11,021 nt of DNA, from NCBI GenBank assembly GCA_020860885.1, contig JAJBTS010000425.1, positions 1-11,021 on the forward strand, given 5' to 3'. Below, piece by piece: positions 1 to 7,261 of this stretch. The translations under genes and the position numbers were made by a program. Below the pieces are notes generated by a model. It was not told the DNA's origin and made no database searches. It was given only the letters and a program-made list of their open reading frames with translations. Position 1 is the stretch's first letter. Every line of letters starts with the position of its first letter. This DNA comes from Bacteroidales bacterium (GTDB lineage: Bacteria; Bacteroidota; Bacteroidia; Bacteroidales; Azobacteroidaceae).

Positions 1-1
1 G

Positions 2-2461
2 TATGAAAGTGAGGAAGTTATTAATATTCCTTGTAAAACAAAATATCCGTCTCCTGTTATCAGCGTTGTTATGTGTGTTTACAATACAAAACTTGAATAT
101 TTGAAAGAATCTATAGAAAGCACACTTAACCAAACATTCACCAATTTTGAATTTATCATAGTAGACGATGGCTCCACCGATACTTCCTGTATCGAATGTA
201 TGGAATCTTATAAAGATTCAAGAATTCGGCTTATACGAAATAACCATGATTACATTGATTCTTTGAACAGAGGGATAAAAGAATCAAGAGGTAAATACAT
301 TGCAAGAATGGATTCGGATGATATAATGATGCCCGATAGATTGGATTTTCAATATACCTATATGGAATCACATACGCAAACGGATATTCTTGGAGGTGGG
401 GTACATTATTGGGGAGGAAATCAAGAAAAGTTTAATGGAAGCAAAGGAATCGTTACTATAAATGATTTGCTAGTAGGAAATTGCATCTTAAATCCGACAG
501 TTATGATGCGGAAAGCCAGCATTCTTAAAACAAAGATTCAATACCATGAAAAGTTCAAATATGCTGAAGATTATCATTTTTGGTCACAGGCAGCTATGGC
601 AGGTCTTTATATAATGAATTTAGACAAACCTGTACTAAAATATCGGATTTCATCCGAACAAATAAGTTCTATACACCAATATGAACAATATAAGAAAGCA
701 AAACAAATCCAAAAAGAACTCAGCCAATGGATTGCACGCGATGAAGCGCTATGGGCAGAAACACATCCCTATGAAATTCCGGACACACTCAATAAATTGA
801 CTGTTATTATCCCATTTCTAAATGAAAAAGAAGAGGTCGGAAATACAGTAAAGAGTATCCGTGAAACGGCAGGTGAAAACGTTGATATTATTGTAATTAA
901 TGATCAATCAAATGATGGCTATAACTATCGAAGAGATGTTTTACCTTACCATGTTGTTTATGTATACAATAAGGATAGACTCGGAGTCGCAGCCAGTCGG
1001 GATTTCGGAATAAGTCTTTGTAAAACTCCGTTTTTTATTTTGTTAGATGCTCACATGAGATTTTATGATACATTGTGGGTGGAAAGAATTGTCTCTGTTT
1101 TAGAAAAAGATGATAGATGTCTCTTGTGTAGTCAAACAAGATTTTTGAAAAAGGACTTAAACGGTCTTGTCACCATTAATAAGAAATGTTCCAAAGTGTT
1201 TGGAGCCTACATATCCTTTGATAAAGACAACTGTTTACCAGGTATTCAATGGGATTACAAGGAAAAGAACAAAAATGAGCAAATCGAAGAAATAGCAGCA
1301 GTATTAGGAGCGGGATATGCTGCGAGTAAAAGATATTGGGAGTATCTAAGAGGGCTTGAAGGTTTACGATATTACGGAAGTGATGAAGCTTTTATCAGTT
1401 TAAAGGTATGGTTGGAAGGTGGGAAATGTTTATTGCTTAAGGATGTGGAAATCGGTCATATATATAGGGACGCTTCCCCATACAAAAGATACAACGAAGA
1501 CGAAGTATATAACAGCTTGTTAATCTCTAAACTCCTTCTTCCGCAGAATTTGAATTGTATGTCCAATGCCGTGGCCTTACTGAAAAATCGAAATACTTAT
1601 TTGAGAGCAAAAAACATTTTGAAGGAATATGAGGAAGAAATTAAGGATGCAAAGAAATATTACAGTTCGATTTTCACCAATTCTATTGACCAGGTATTGA
1701 ATATGCAAATGAAATCAATCTCGTATGAAGCTAAGATTGTTGATAGCTGCTTAAATAGGATAACGATTTTTAACCAATATGTGTATCGAAATATGCCTGA
1801 AGATTATGGAATATTTGAGGGAAAATCTGCGGTTCTGATCTGGTTGTATCATTATGCAAAATATACCCGGGATGATTTCTGGATGAAGAGTGCGGAAGAG
1901 TTACTAGGTATAATTAAAAAAGCAATATCGGAAGAAGAATTACCTTGGAATTTTGAAAAGGGTATATGTGGTATCGGATGGGCAGTTATGTATTTGTATT
2001 CCCATGGATTTATAAAAGAAAAACCGGATGAAGTGATCCGAATGGTTGATGAATCCTTAAAAGTCATTGATTGGGATGAGTTTGAGGATTATAGTATAGC
2101 AACTGGTGGTGGTGGTTTATTTGCATATCTATCACTTAGAACAATGCATAACAATTCCTTCACATGTGAATACAAGAATAAACTACGGCAATTAGCTTTA
2201 CGAGTGCTGGATTATTCATCGGATTTATCATCTTGTTACTATGCAATGCTGTATTTATCAACAAATGACGAAATTTCAACAAAATCTAAAGAAGACATTT
2301 GTATCGACTATCGGAATGCCAACCTTAATGATTGGGTATTTGCTCCTATTTTCTTACCTAACGAATCCTGTTATTGGGACACTTCACTAGCTCATGGATG
2401 TATCGGCGCATTGATAAAGGCCATACATATAGATACTTTAAATTTAAAAAATAGTTTATAA
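2..2461 (+). CDS. Two-domain glycosyltransferase with C-terminal LanC-like toroid segment (5' end outside window)
   Basis: Predicted cytoplasmic peptide-modifying glycosyltransferase. The frame is open to the window edge and residues upstream of the first ATG (nt 71) already form the GT2 strand PVISVVM, so the true start lies upstream and Met71 is internal. Numbering from Met71: GT-A domain 1 covers about 1-215, with VDDGS (31-35), DSDD (81-84) as the DxD metal site and EDYHFW (166-171). GT-A domain 2 covers about 240-490, with IIPFLNE (246-252), LLDAHMRF (324-331, a DxH metal site) and a distal block W447-LEGGK...GHIYR (462-466). This matches the pattern of polypeptide GalNAc-transferases. 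Residues about 574-796 show glycine motifs of an α/α toroid like LanC (GICGIGW 631-637, ATGGGG 677-682, LAHGCIGA 773-780). This part is only about half LanC length and lacks the usual zinc Cys/Cys-His site. The gene ends 31 nt before the radical SAM gene. Substrate (the peptide at 3800-4123) is inferred from context. Confidence 0.85.
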   Translation, partial: YESEEVINIPCKTKYPSPVISVVMCVYNTKLEYLKESIESTLNQTFTNFEFIIVDDGSTDTSCIECMESYKDSRIRLIRNNHDYIDSLNRGIKESRGKYIARMDSDDIMMPDRLDFQYTYMESHTQTDILGGGVHYWGGNQEKFNGSKGIVTINDLLVGNCILNPTVMMRKASILKTKIQYHEKFKYAEDYHFWSQAAMAGLYIMNLDKPVLKYRISSEQISSIHQYEQYKKAKQIQKELSQWIARDEALWAETHPYEIPDTLNKLTVIIPFLNEKEEVGNTVKSIRETAGENVDIIVINDQSNDGYNYRRDVLPYHVVYVYNKDRLGVAASRDFGISLCKTPFFILLDAHMRFYDTLWVERIVSVLEKDDRCLLCSQTRFLKKDLNGLVTINKKCSKVFGAYISFDKDNCLPGIQWDYKEKNKNEQIEEIAAVLGAGYAASKRYWEYLRGLEGLRYYGSDEAFISLKVWLEGGKCLLLKDVEIGHIYRDASPYKRYNEDEVYNSLLISKLLLPQNLNCMSNAVALLKNRNTYLRAKNILKEYEEEIKDAKKYYSSIFTNSIDQVLNMQMKSISYEAKIVDSCLNRITIFNQYVYRNMPEDYGIFEGKSAVLIWLYHYAKYTRDDFWMKSAEELLGIIKKAISEEELPWNFEKGICGIGWAVMYLYSHGFIKEKPDEVIRMVDESLKVIDWDEFEDYSIATGGGGLFAYLSLRTMHNNSFTCEYKNKLRQLALRVLDYSSDLSSCYYAMLYLSTNDEISTKSKEDICIDYRNANLNDWVFAPIFLPNESCYWDTSLAHGCIGALIKAIHIDTLNLKNSL

Positions 2462-2492
2462 TGTTTAATTGTAATATTAAAATTAATTATAT

Positions 2493-3782
2493 ATGAAAAA
2501 AAGCAAGTACAATTTTTTGTTAAATACAAATACACAAACTGTCATATACAATATTTACAATGACGAGTTGGCGTTGATAGACCCAATGTTGGTCAATCTC
2601 TATAAAGCAGATAACTGTTCAGAAATAGAAAAGCAACATCCGGAATTTTATACGTTTTTAGTAGATAAGGGGTTTATTGTTGAGGATAATATGGACGAAT
2701 CCTTAAGACAGAGAATGGATTGGAGGAAAGAGGATGAAAACGACTTTAGCATAACTATTAATCCAACGTTAAATTGCAATATGAGATGTTGGTATTGTTA
2801 CGAAGATCACGATAAGAATACTGTAATGAGTGAAGACGTTGTATCATCAATAAAAGAACTTATAAACAAAAAAACAATGGATGAAGCTTTAGATAATCTA
2901 TACATCTGTTTTTTTGGTGGGGAACCGCTACTTACATTTAATAAAATTATATATCCGTTATCTCAATGGGCTTGTAACCTTTGTGAGGAAAGAGGGAAAA
3001 AAATATCCATTTCATTTGTTACAAATGCATATTTATTATCGGAAGCTGTTATAAATAAATTGGACACTCTTAAAGTAGATTCTCCTATGGAATTTCAAAT
3101 CACTCTTGATAGTAATCAGCGTTACCACGATGTGGTCAGACATACGCAAAGTGGAAAAGGAAGTTACTCTTCAATCTTACAAAATTTAAAGGAAACATTA
3201 AAAAGGGAAATGTATGTTAGTCTCCGATTAAATTATACAAAATCAAATATACATTCATTTATTGATGTTTTATCTGATTTAAAAGAGATATCCAAAACGG
3301 ATCTTAAGTATCTTACCATTGACATGCATCGTGTCTGGCAGGATTCGCAAGATGATAGAACTGAAAAACAAGTGCAAAAACTTAGAGATTTATTTATAAA
3401 AGATGGCTTCAGAGTTCGTAATGCATTCGCTGTAGAAAAATATCGTTGTTATGCAGATAGACAAAATAGTGTAGTTATAAACTATAATGGCGATTTATTC
3501 CGCTGTACGGCACGGGATTTCACGAATAAAAATAGAGAAGGGATGATAGATAAATCCGGAAACTTACTTTGGAACGAAAAATCTCAAAAACGGGACTCCA
3601 TTAAATACGGAAATGAATTTTGCATGGATTGTGATATATATCCATTGTGCCATGGTACATGTAGTCAAAATAAGTTAGAAAGCAATCTTGTAAATGGCTG
3701 TTATTGCCATTTACAAGAAAAAGATAAAAAAGAAATTGTGGAAAAGAGAATTAAAACTCTCTTAGATACAAATATTGTTTAA
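2493..3782 (+). CDS. Radical SAM/SPASM peptide maturase
   Basis: Predicted cytosolic iron-sulfur enzyme that modifies the neighbouring precursor peptide by S-adenosylmethionine radical chemistry. In SPASM peptide maturases this is often formation of thioether or carbon-carbon crosslinks; the exact reaction is not readable here. The protein has 429 residues. Residues 1-75 form a small N-terminal domain that may bind the leader (PqqD/RRE-like position, not proven). The radical SAM cluster motif is C95-x3-C99-x2-C102 within LNCNMRCWYCYE, and the SAM-binding glycine motif is FFGGEP (140-145). The C-terminal SPASM region has C319, then NGDLFRC ending at C338, C377-x2-C380-x5-C386-x3-C390, and C403/C405, enough for two auxiliary clusters. 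The ATG at 2493 is preceded by an A/T-rich stretch without Shine-Dalgarno site. It lies 31 nt after the glycosyltransferase gene and 17 nt before the precursor, so all three are probably one transcript. Confidence 0.93.
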   Translation: MKKSKYNFLLNTNTQTVIYNIYNDELALIDPMLVNLYKADNCSEIEKQHPEFYTFLVDKGFIVEDNMDESLRQRMDWRKEDENDFSITINPTLNCNMRCWYCYEDHDKNTVMSEDVVSSIKELINKKTMDEALDNLYICFFGGEPLLTFNKIIYPLSQWACNLCEERGKKISISFVTNAYLLSEAVINKLDTLKVDSPMEFQITLDSNQRYHDVVRHTQSGKGSYSSILQNLKETLKREMYVSLRLNYTKSNIHSFIDVLSDLKEISKTDLKYLTIDMHRVWQDSQDDRTEKQVQKLRDLFIKDGFRVRNAFAVEKYRCYADRQNSVVINYNGDLFRCTARDFTNKNREGMIDKSGNLLWNEKSQKRDSIKYGNEFCMDCDIYPLCHGTCSQNKLESNLVNGCYCHLQEKDKKEIVEKRIKTLLDTNIV

Positions 3783-3799
3783 TTTCTAAAAAAAATGTT

Positions 3800-4123
3800 A
3801 TGTTAAAAATCAATGAAAAAGAAATTGCTTCTTTAGTGAAGAACGATTTTGTTCCTTTAGAGGAAAGCAAAGAGGGCTCTCTAAAAGGGGGATTTGGATC
3901 CATTATTCAGGCAGGTAATATCTCACTGAGAGCCTCGAATAATTGCAAATGCAATGGTAATAATTGTAAGTGCAGTAGTGGAAAAGACAATTGCGATTGT
4001 CCTAATGGAAGCTGTAATGTTGATAATCCTAAAGGTAATAATTGTAATTGTTCATCTACATCTACATCAACATCTACATCAGCCTCAGGTAAATCGTTTA
4101 TGGATTTAGGATTCTCCTTTTAA
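3800..4123 (+). CDS. Cysteine-rich double-glycine RiPP precursor peptide
   Basis: Probable substrate of the two upstream enzymes. The 107-residue product has a leader of about 31 residues ending in GSLKGG (26-31), with Leu at -4 (L28) and Leu at -12 (L20) relative to the cut. This is the spacing seen in leaders processed by C39 peptidases such as the one encoded at 7262. Cleavage after Gly31 would release a 76-residue core. The core holds nine cysteines (49, 51, 56, 58, 65, 67, 72, 82, 84), eight of them as CxC pairs in repeated NCKC/NCDC/NCNC units rich in Asn, Gly and Lys. A Ser/Thr alternating tract (85-96) follows, then a short tail ending MDLGFSF. The core has no membrane segment. The ATG follows an A-rich run (TTTCTAAAAAAAATGTT). 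Precursor identity rests on size, leader, cysteine content and neighbours; a Cys-rich structural or metal-binding peptide is a less likely alternative. Confidence 0.85.
   Translation: MLKINEKEIASLVKNDFVPLEESKEGSLKGGFGSIIQAGNISLRASNNCKCNGNNCKCSSGKDNCDCPNGSCNVDNPKGNNCNCSSTSTSTSTSASGKSFMDLGFSF
3938..4051 (+). repeat. Imperfect NCxC repeats in the precursor core
   Basis: Codons 47-84 encode four imperfect units centred on NNCKC, NNCKC, NCDC and NNCNC, separated by Gly/Asn/Ser/Lys linkers, with one lone Cys (C72) in the NGSCN segment. At DNA level the units share AATAATTG(C/T)AA(A/G/T)TG(C/T). This suggests growth by duplication. The repeats probably mark multiple modification sites. Confidence 0.75.
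4052..4087 (+). repeat. In-frame TCTACA-type hexanucleotide tract encoding Ser/Thr repeat
   Basis: Twelve codons are almost all TCT/TCA (Ser) and ACA (Thr) in alternation, with one GCC (Ala). They encode SSTSTSTSTSAS just after the last cysteine pair. Because each hexamer is one Ser-Thr dipeptide, gain or loss by replication slippage would stay in frame. The tract is a plausible O-glycosylation region or flexible spacer. Confidence 0.8.
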
Positions 4124-4139
4124 TCGTTTCGAGTAATTT

Positions 4140-4197
4140 ATGCCCACAATGAAGATGCCTATATTTTATTCGCAACTTTATCGTGGGCATTTTTTTA
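4140..4197 (+). terminator. Probable intrinsic terminator after the precursor gene
   Basis: An 8-bp perfect stem (ATGCCCAC at 4140-4147 with GTGGGCAT at 4183-4190) is followed directly by TTTTTT, 16 nt past the precursor stop codon. The loop is long (35 nt), which is unusual for a strong terminator, so partial readthrough into the export genes is possible. It most simply marks the end of the biosynthetic transcript. The rest of 4198-4404 shows no convincing gene, repeat or exact Bacteroidetes-type promoter. Confidence 0.6.
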
Positions 4198-4404
4198 ATT
4201 ACCTTTATATTTATTTATACATTCATTAAACTCATAGTCCGGAAAAGAATAATATCAATAGAGAATATACGTTTTTGACATGAATATCTTTTGATTTTAC
4301 CCTAAAGATCGGAGTTTTCAAGTCGAAAAAGCAAAGAATCTACTATTTATTGAAGTCGTGCGGCTAATGCTATTTGCTTACCGGAATTAATTGCTATATA
4401 CTTT

Positions 4405-5229
4405 ATGAATTTTTTAAAGTTTTGTATTACATTAAGTTTTGTATGCTTTGCTATTATAACTCATGCAAATACTGTATTTATAAAAGGAGTAGTAAGGGAA
4501 CATATCACTTATAAACCTATTCCTTTCGTAAGTATTTTGGTGATGGATAAAGACAGCATAGTGTTAACGTCGGGAATGAGTGATGGCGATGAAGGATTAA
4601 ATCCGTATCAATTTTCTATAAATAATGTTCCGTTGCGTGATTCTTATATTCTAAGATTTTCGAATGTCGGGCATGAAACGACTTTTGTACCTTTAAAGCT
4701 AAAAAAAAATCAGACTTTTGTAGATATGGGGAATGTCATTATGAAAAGATCCGTTAACCAGTTGACGGAAGTTGTTGTGAATGCTACAAAAATTAAAATG
4801 GTGGTAGATAAAGACACTGTTATTTACAATGCCGATGCTTTTCAACTGTCGGAAGGCAGTATGCTCGATAACCTTATAAAACAATTACCCGGAGTAGAGC
4901 TGAATGAGGACGGACAGATCCTGGTGAACGGCCGCTTCATAAGCAGCCTCCTGCTCAACGGCAAAGATTTTTTTAAAGGGGATCCGAAAGTGGCGCTGGA
5001 AAATCTCCCAGCCTATATGGTGAACAAAGTAAAAGTATACGAAAAAGAACGTGAAGATGCTTATCTGACAAAGAACAAAGTGGATATGGACAAAGAACTT
5101 GTAATGGATGTAAACTTAAAAAAGCAATATTCAATCGGTTTATTGCCAATGCTGAGGCCGGCTACGGATCTGAGGAACGTTATCTGGGCCGATTGTTTGG
5201 CCTTCGCTTTACAGACCACTCCCGTTTGA
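4405..5229 (+). CDS. N-terminal fragment of outer-membrane protein: signal peptide, regulatory-like domain and plug
   Basis: This 274-residue open frame starts with a clear signal peptide (MNFLKFC... to THA21), probably cut before Asn22. Residues about 24-114 form a carboxypeptidase-regulatory-like β-sandwich (start FIKGVVREH, end DMGNVIMKR). Residues about 120-215 form the plug-like part, with TEVVVNAT (121-128), DKDTVIYNADAF (135-146), LPGVELNEDGQ (161-171) and NGKDFFKGDP (185-194). The first 245 residues are family-like. The last 29 (from Leu246 to TTPV) are out-of-frame translation caused by the frameshift. As it stands the product would be secreted to the periplasm without a barrel and is unlikely to work alone. 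Base composition rises from roughly 30% GC near the start to about 50% GC around nt 4921-4980. Confidence 0.85.
   Translation: MNFLKFCITLSFVCFAIITHANTVFIKGVVREHITYKPIPFVSILVMDKDSIVLTSGMSDGDEGLNPYQFSINNVPLRDSYILRFSNVGHETTFVPLKLKKNQTFVDMGNVIMKRSVNQLTEVVVNATKIKMVVDKDTVIYNADAFQLSEGSMLDNLIKQLPGVELNEDGQILVNGRFISSLLLNGKDFFKGDPKVALENLPAYMVNKVKVYEKEREDAYLTKNKVDMDKELVMDVNLKKQYSIGLLPMLRPATDLRNVIWADCLAFALQTTPV
5137..5147 (+). other. Site of the -1 frameshift in the outer-membrane protein gene
   Basis: The stretch GGTTTATTGCC is read GGT-TTA-TTG in the first frame. Loss of one base in or beside the T-run (for example GGT-TTT-ATT-GCC reduced by one T) explains why SIG is followed in the next frame by FI/ANAEAGYG. 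No X-XXY-YYZ slippery heptamer is present at this phase. Confidence 0.75.
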
Positions 5230-7253
5230 GTTTTTATGCCAATACCAACAACCTCAATCAGAATCAAAAACCGGGTAGATCGGGCGATTGGAATAACCAA
5301 TGGGCATCGGCAGGACGTATAGATATGATGACAGGCGGCTTAGATTTGCAGTTAAACGACAAAAAAGGAGTGTATCAGCTCAATAGTGACCTGACAGTAC
5401 GGCTTGAAGATATAGATAGCAAGACATTAAGTTCGGGTGTAGCGTTCCTGCCCAATTACGACAGATATACCTTCGGACGCAATAATTCTGATAATAAGAA
5501 TACAGCGATCACCACAAATCATGAGCTAATACTTAAGAAACCCTATTTGTGGTCTAAATTTCAGGTATCTGCAAGCTATTCCCATTCGAATAATAAAGGA
5601 TTAGACCAAGGTGCAGAATTTAACGAAAAGTTGATTGAAAGTTATAGGGGCGAAGTACTTGATTCTTTGTTTTCACCCAATCAATACATCTCATTTGCCT
5701 CTGCTCTCGTCAATTCTCACCAAGAAAAAAACCTAAGCAAAGGAGATCAATACAATACCAAGCTGTATAGTTATGTCAGTTGGCACGATTTTAGATTTGT
5801 AGCAAACGCCTTGTATAATAAAAGAACAACAAAAGAATTTTCTCAATATGGGTTGAACTATGGTGAGGCAACAACAGACTTTCGCAATCGCTATATCGAT
5901 AGGTTTTCCGAAAGATTTTCCTATGACCTAATGGCTGAATATTCATACATTCTGCCGGACCATGAAGATTTTAGTGTGGCTTTATCCTATAATTTTGCAG
6001 GCAAGCATCACTCCGGAGACAAAGCCTTATACCGTCTTGACGAGTACAACGACTGGAATTCTTTCAACGGACACCCTTTAGGATATTTACCTTCGACAAG
6101 AGATTCATTGTTACAGGTAATGGACTTGCAAAACAGCTATTTCTCCACAGAACAAAATAGGGAACATACTCCTAGTTTACATCTGTCTTATAATCTTCCG
6201 ACAAAAGATCAGGCTGGCATTTCACTAAGCCTGCCTCTTCATATGGAGCACGATGAATTGTCCTATAAACGGGCGCAACTCGACACAATAGTGAAGCGAA
6301 ATACTATTCTTTTTAATCCGACCCTAAGTTATGGACTTTATCATTATAGCGAAAAGATCAATAAAGTTCAACAACTTAATTATTCTTTCAAACAATCGGC
6401 GCCGAATATGGTTAGCATGCTGAACATCCAAGACGATTCGAATCCGTTACTCATACAGTTGGGAAACCCGGATTTGCACAACGAAAAGTCGCATAAGATT
6501 GAATTCAGCCATACTTACAGCAGACAGGAAAATCAACGCAATCTAGGAATTAATGTGGATTGGGAAGTATTAATGGATGCAATAGCGCAATCTATGACAT
6601 ATAATGAAGAGAGTGGTGTCAGAACTTATATTCCCCAAAATATTAATGGGAACTGGAACATAGGAGCCAGGTTTAATTTCGGTCAGGCTATTGATAAACA
6701 GAAGTTGTGGCATCTATCCACAACAACTGGAATCCAATACATCAACAGCGTAGACTGGATATCATTAACTGATATTGAAAACAGTATAAAAAGCAAGGTA
6801 AAGAATCTCAATTTTACGGAAGTATTAAAAATTGACTATCGAAAAGAAGAATTGCATATAGGCGCTACTGTGAGAGGTAAATGGACACATACAACTTCCG
6901 AACGGGATAATTTCAGCACGATTAATAGCTTAGACCTGAATTATGGAGTGTCTGCGGTATTGCCGCTTCCTTTTAAATTCAGGTTGTCAACCGATCTTAC
7001 CTTGTACACGAGAAGAGGATATACTTACGACACGATGAACACGGAAGATTTTGTGTGGAATGCAACTCTTTCGCGAAGTATTTTACGTGGAAACCTGACT
7101 TTCTTTATAGACGGATTCGATATACTCGGACAACTCTCTAATGTTCGTCAGACGCTTAATTCCCAAGGACGCATAGAGACCTGGTTTAACTCCATTCCTC
7201 AATATGTGATGCTAAGAGTGATATATAGATTGAATAAAGAACCTAAAAAGTAG
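5193..7253 (+). CDS. C-terminal β-barrel fragment of the outer-membrane protein
   Basis: This 686-codon open frame encodes the barrel: alternating polar/aromatic strands with long loops rich in Asn, Asp and Tyr, through to a final strand QYVMLRVIYRLN before EPKK. It has no signal peptide and no credible start of its own. The frame is open upstream of 5193, which is only a TTG, and the first in-frame ATG is at 5325, inside the barrel. Family-like sequence continues back to about nt 5142 (ANAEAGYGSEERYL). It should therefore be read as the second half of the protein beginning at 4405 and not as a separate gene. Confidence 0.85.
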   Translation: MFGLRFTDHSRLSFYANTNNLNQNQKPGRSGDWNNQWASAGRIDMMTGGLDLQLNDKKGVYQLNSDLTVRLEDIDSKTLSSGVAFLPNYDRYTFGRNNSDNKNTAITTNHELILKKPYLWSKFQVSASYSHSNNKGLDQGAEFNEKLIESYRGEVLDSLFSPNQYISFASALVNSHQEKNLSKGDQYNTKLYSYVSWHDFRFVANALYNKRTTKEFSQYGLNYGEATTDFRNRYIDRFSERFSYDLMAEYSYILPDHEDFSVALSYNFAGKHHSGDKALYRLDEYNDWNSFNGHPLGYLPSTRDSLLQVMDLQNSYFSTEQNREHTPSLHLSYNLPTKDQAGISLSLPLHMEHDELSYKRAQLDTIVKRNTILFNPTLSYGLYHYSEKINKVQQLNYSFKQSAPNMVSMLNIQDDSNPLLIQLGNPDLHNEKSHKIEFSHTYSRQENQRNLGINVDWEVLMDAIAQSMTYNEESGVRTYIPQNINGNWNIGARFNFGQAIDKQKLWHLSTTTGIQYINSVDWISLTDIENSIKSKVKNLNFTEVLKIDYRKEELHIGATVRGKWTHTTSERDNFSTINSLDLNYGVSAVLPLPFKFRLSTDLTLYTRRGYTYDTMNTEDFVWNATLSRSILRGNLTFFIDGFDILGQLSNVRQTLNSQGRIETWFNSIPQYVMLRVIYRLNKEPKK

Positions 7254-7261
7254 ATAATAGA

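Larger units (their letters stand above)
4405..7253 (+). pseudogene. TonB-receptor-like outer-membrane β-barrel protein, interrupted by a -1 frameshift
   Basis: When the two frames are joined near nt 5140 they give one continuous protein of about 949 residues: signal peptide, carboxypeptidase-regulatory-like domain, plug-like domain and a long β-barrel. At the junction, QYSIG ends in the first frame and ANAEAGYG starts in the second. That sequence reads naturally across, whereas the first frame runs on into an unrelated 29-residue tail before its stop. The family sits in the outer membrane. Next to a peptidase ABC exporter it may serve as the outer-membrane exit or a co-transported partner for the peptide, but this role is inference; a receptor for another ligand is equally possible. 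Everything downstream of the break remains open and well preserved, so the lesion is recent or is a sequence error. The ABC exporter gene starts 8 nt after the stop. Confidence 0.8.

Noticed and set aside
71..73. ATG at nt 71 as the true start of the glycosyltransferase
   Set aside because: It falls inside the first β-strand of the GT2 domain; the frame and the family sequence continue upstream to the window edge.
3..104. ATG at nt 3 opening a 33-codon frame with a hydrophobic stretch (MKVRKLLIFL)
   Set aside because: It is out of frame with the glycosyltransferase, whose own frame is open through the same bases and encodes the conserved GT2 strand PVISVVM.
4149..4229. Possible 26-codon peptide gene (MKMPIFYS...) after the precursor
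   Set aside because: It starts in the loop of the terminator hairpin, has no leader-like pattern, and its composition is that of the AT-rich spacer.
4274..4293. TTTG ... TATCTTTTG resembling a Bacteroidetes promoter
   Set aside because: The two boxes are only about 7 nt apart instead of roughly 19, and the -7 box has a 3-nt rather than 2-nt gap.
5137..5147. Programmed -1 ribosomal frameshifting in the outer-membrane gene
   Set aside because: There is no slippery heptamer in the right phase, and proteins of this family are normally encoded in one frame.
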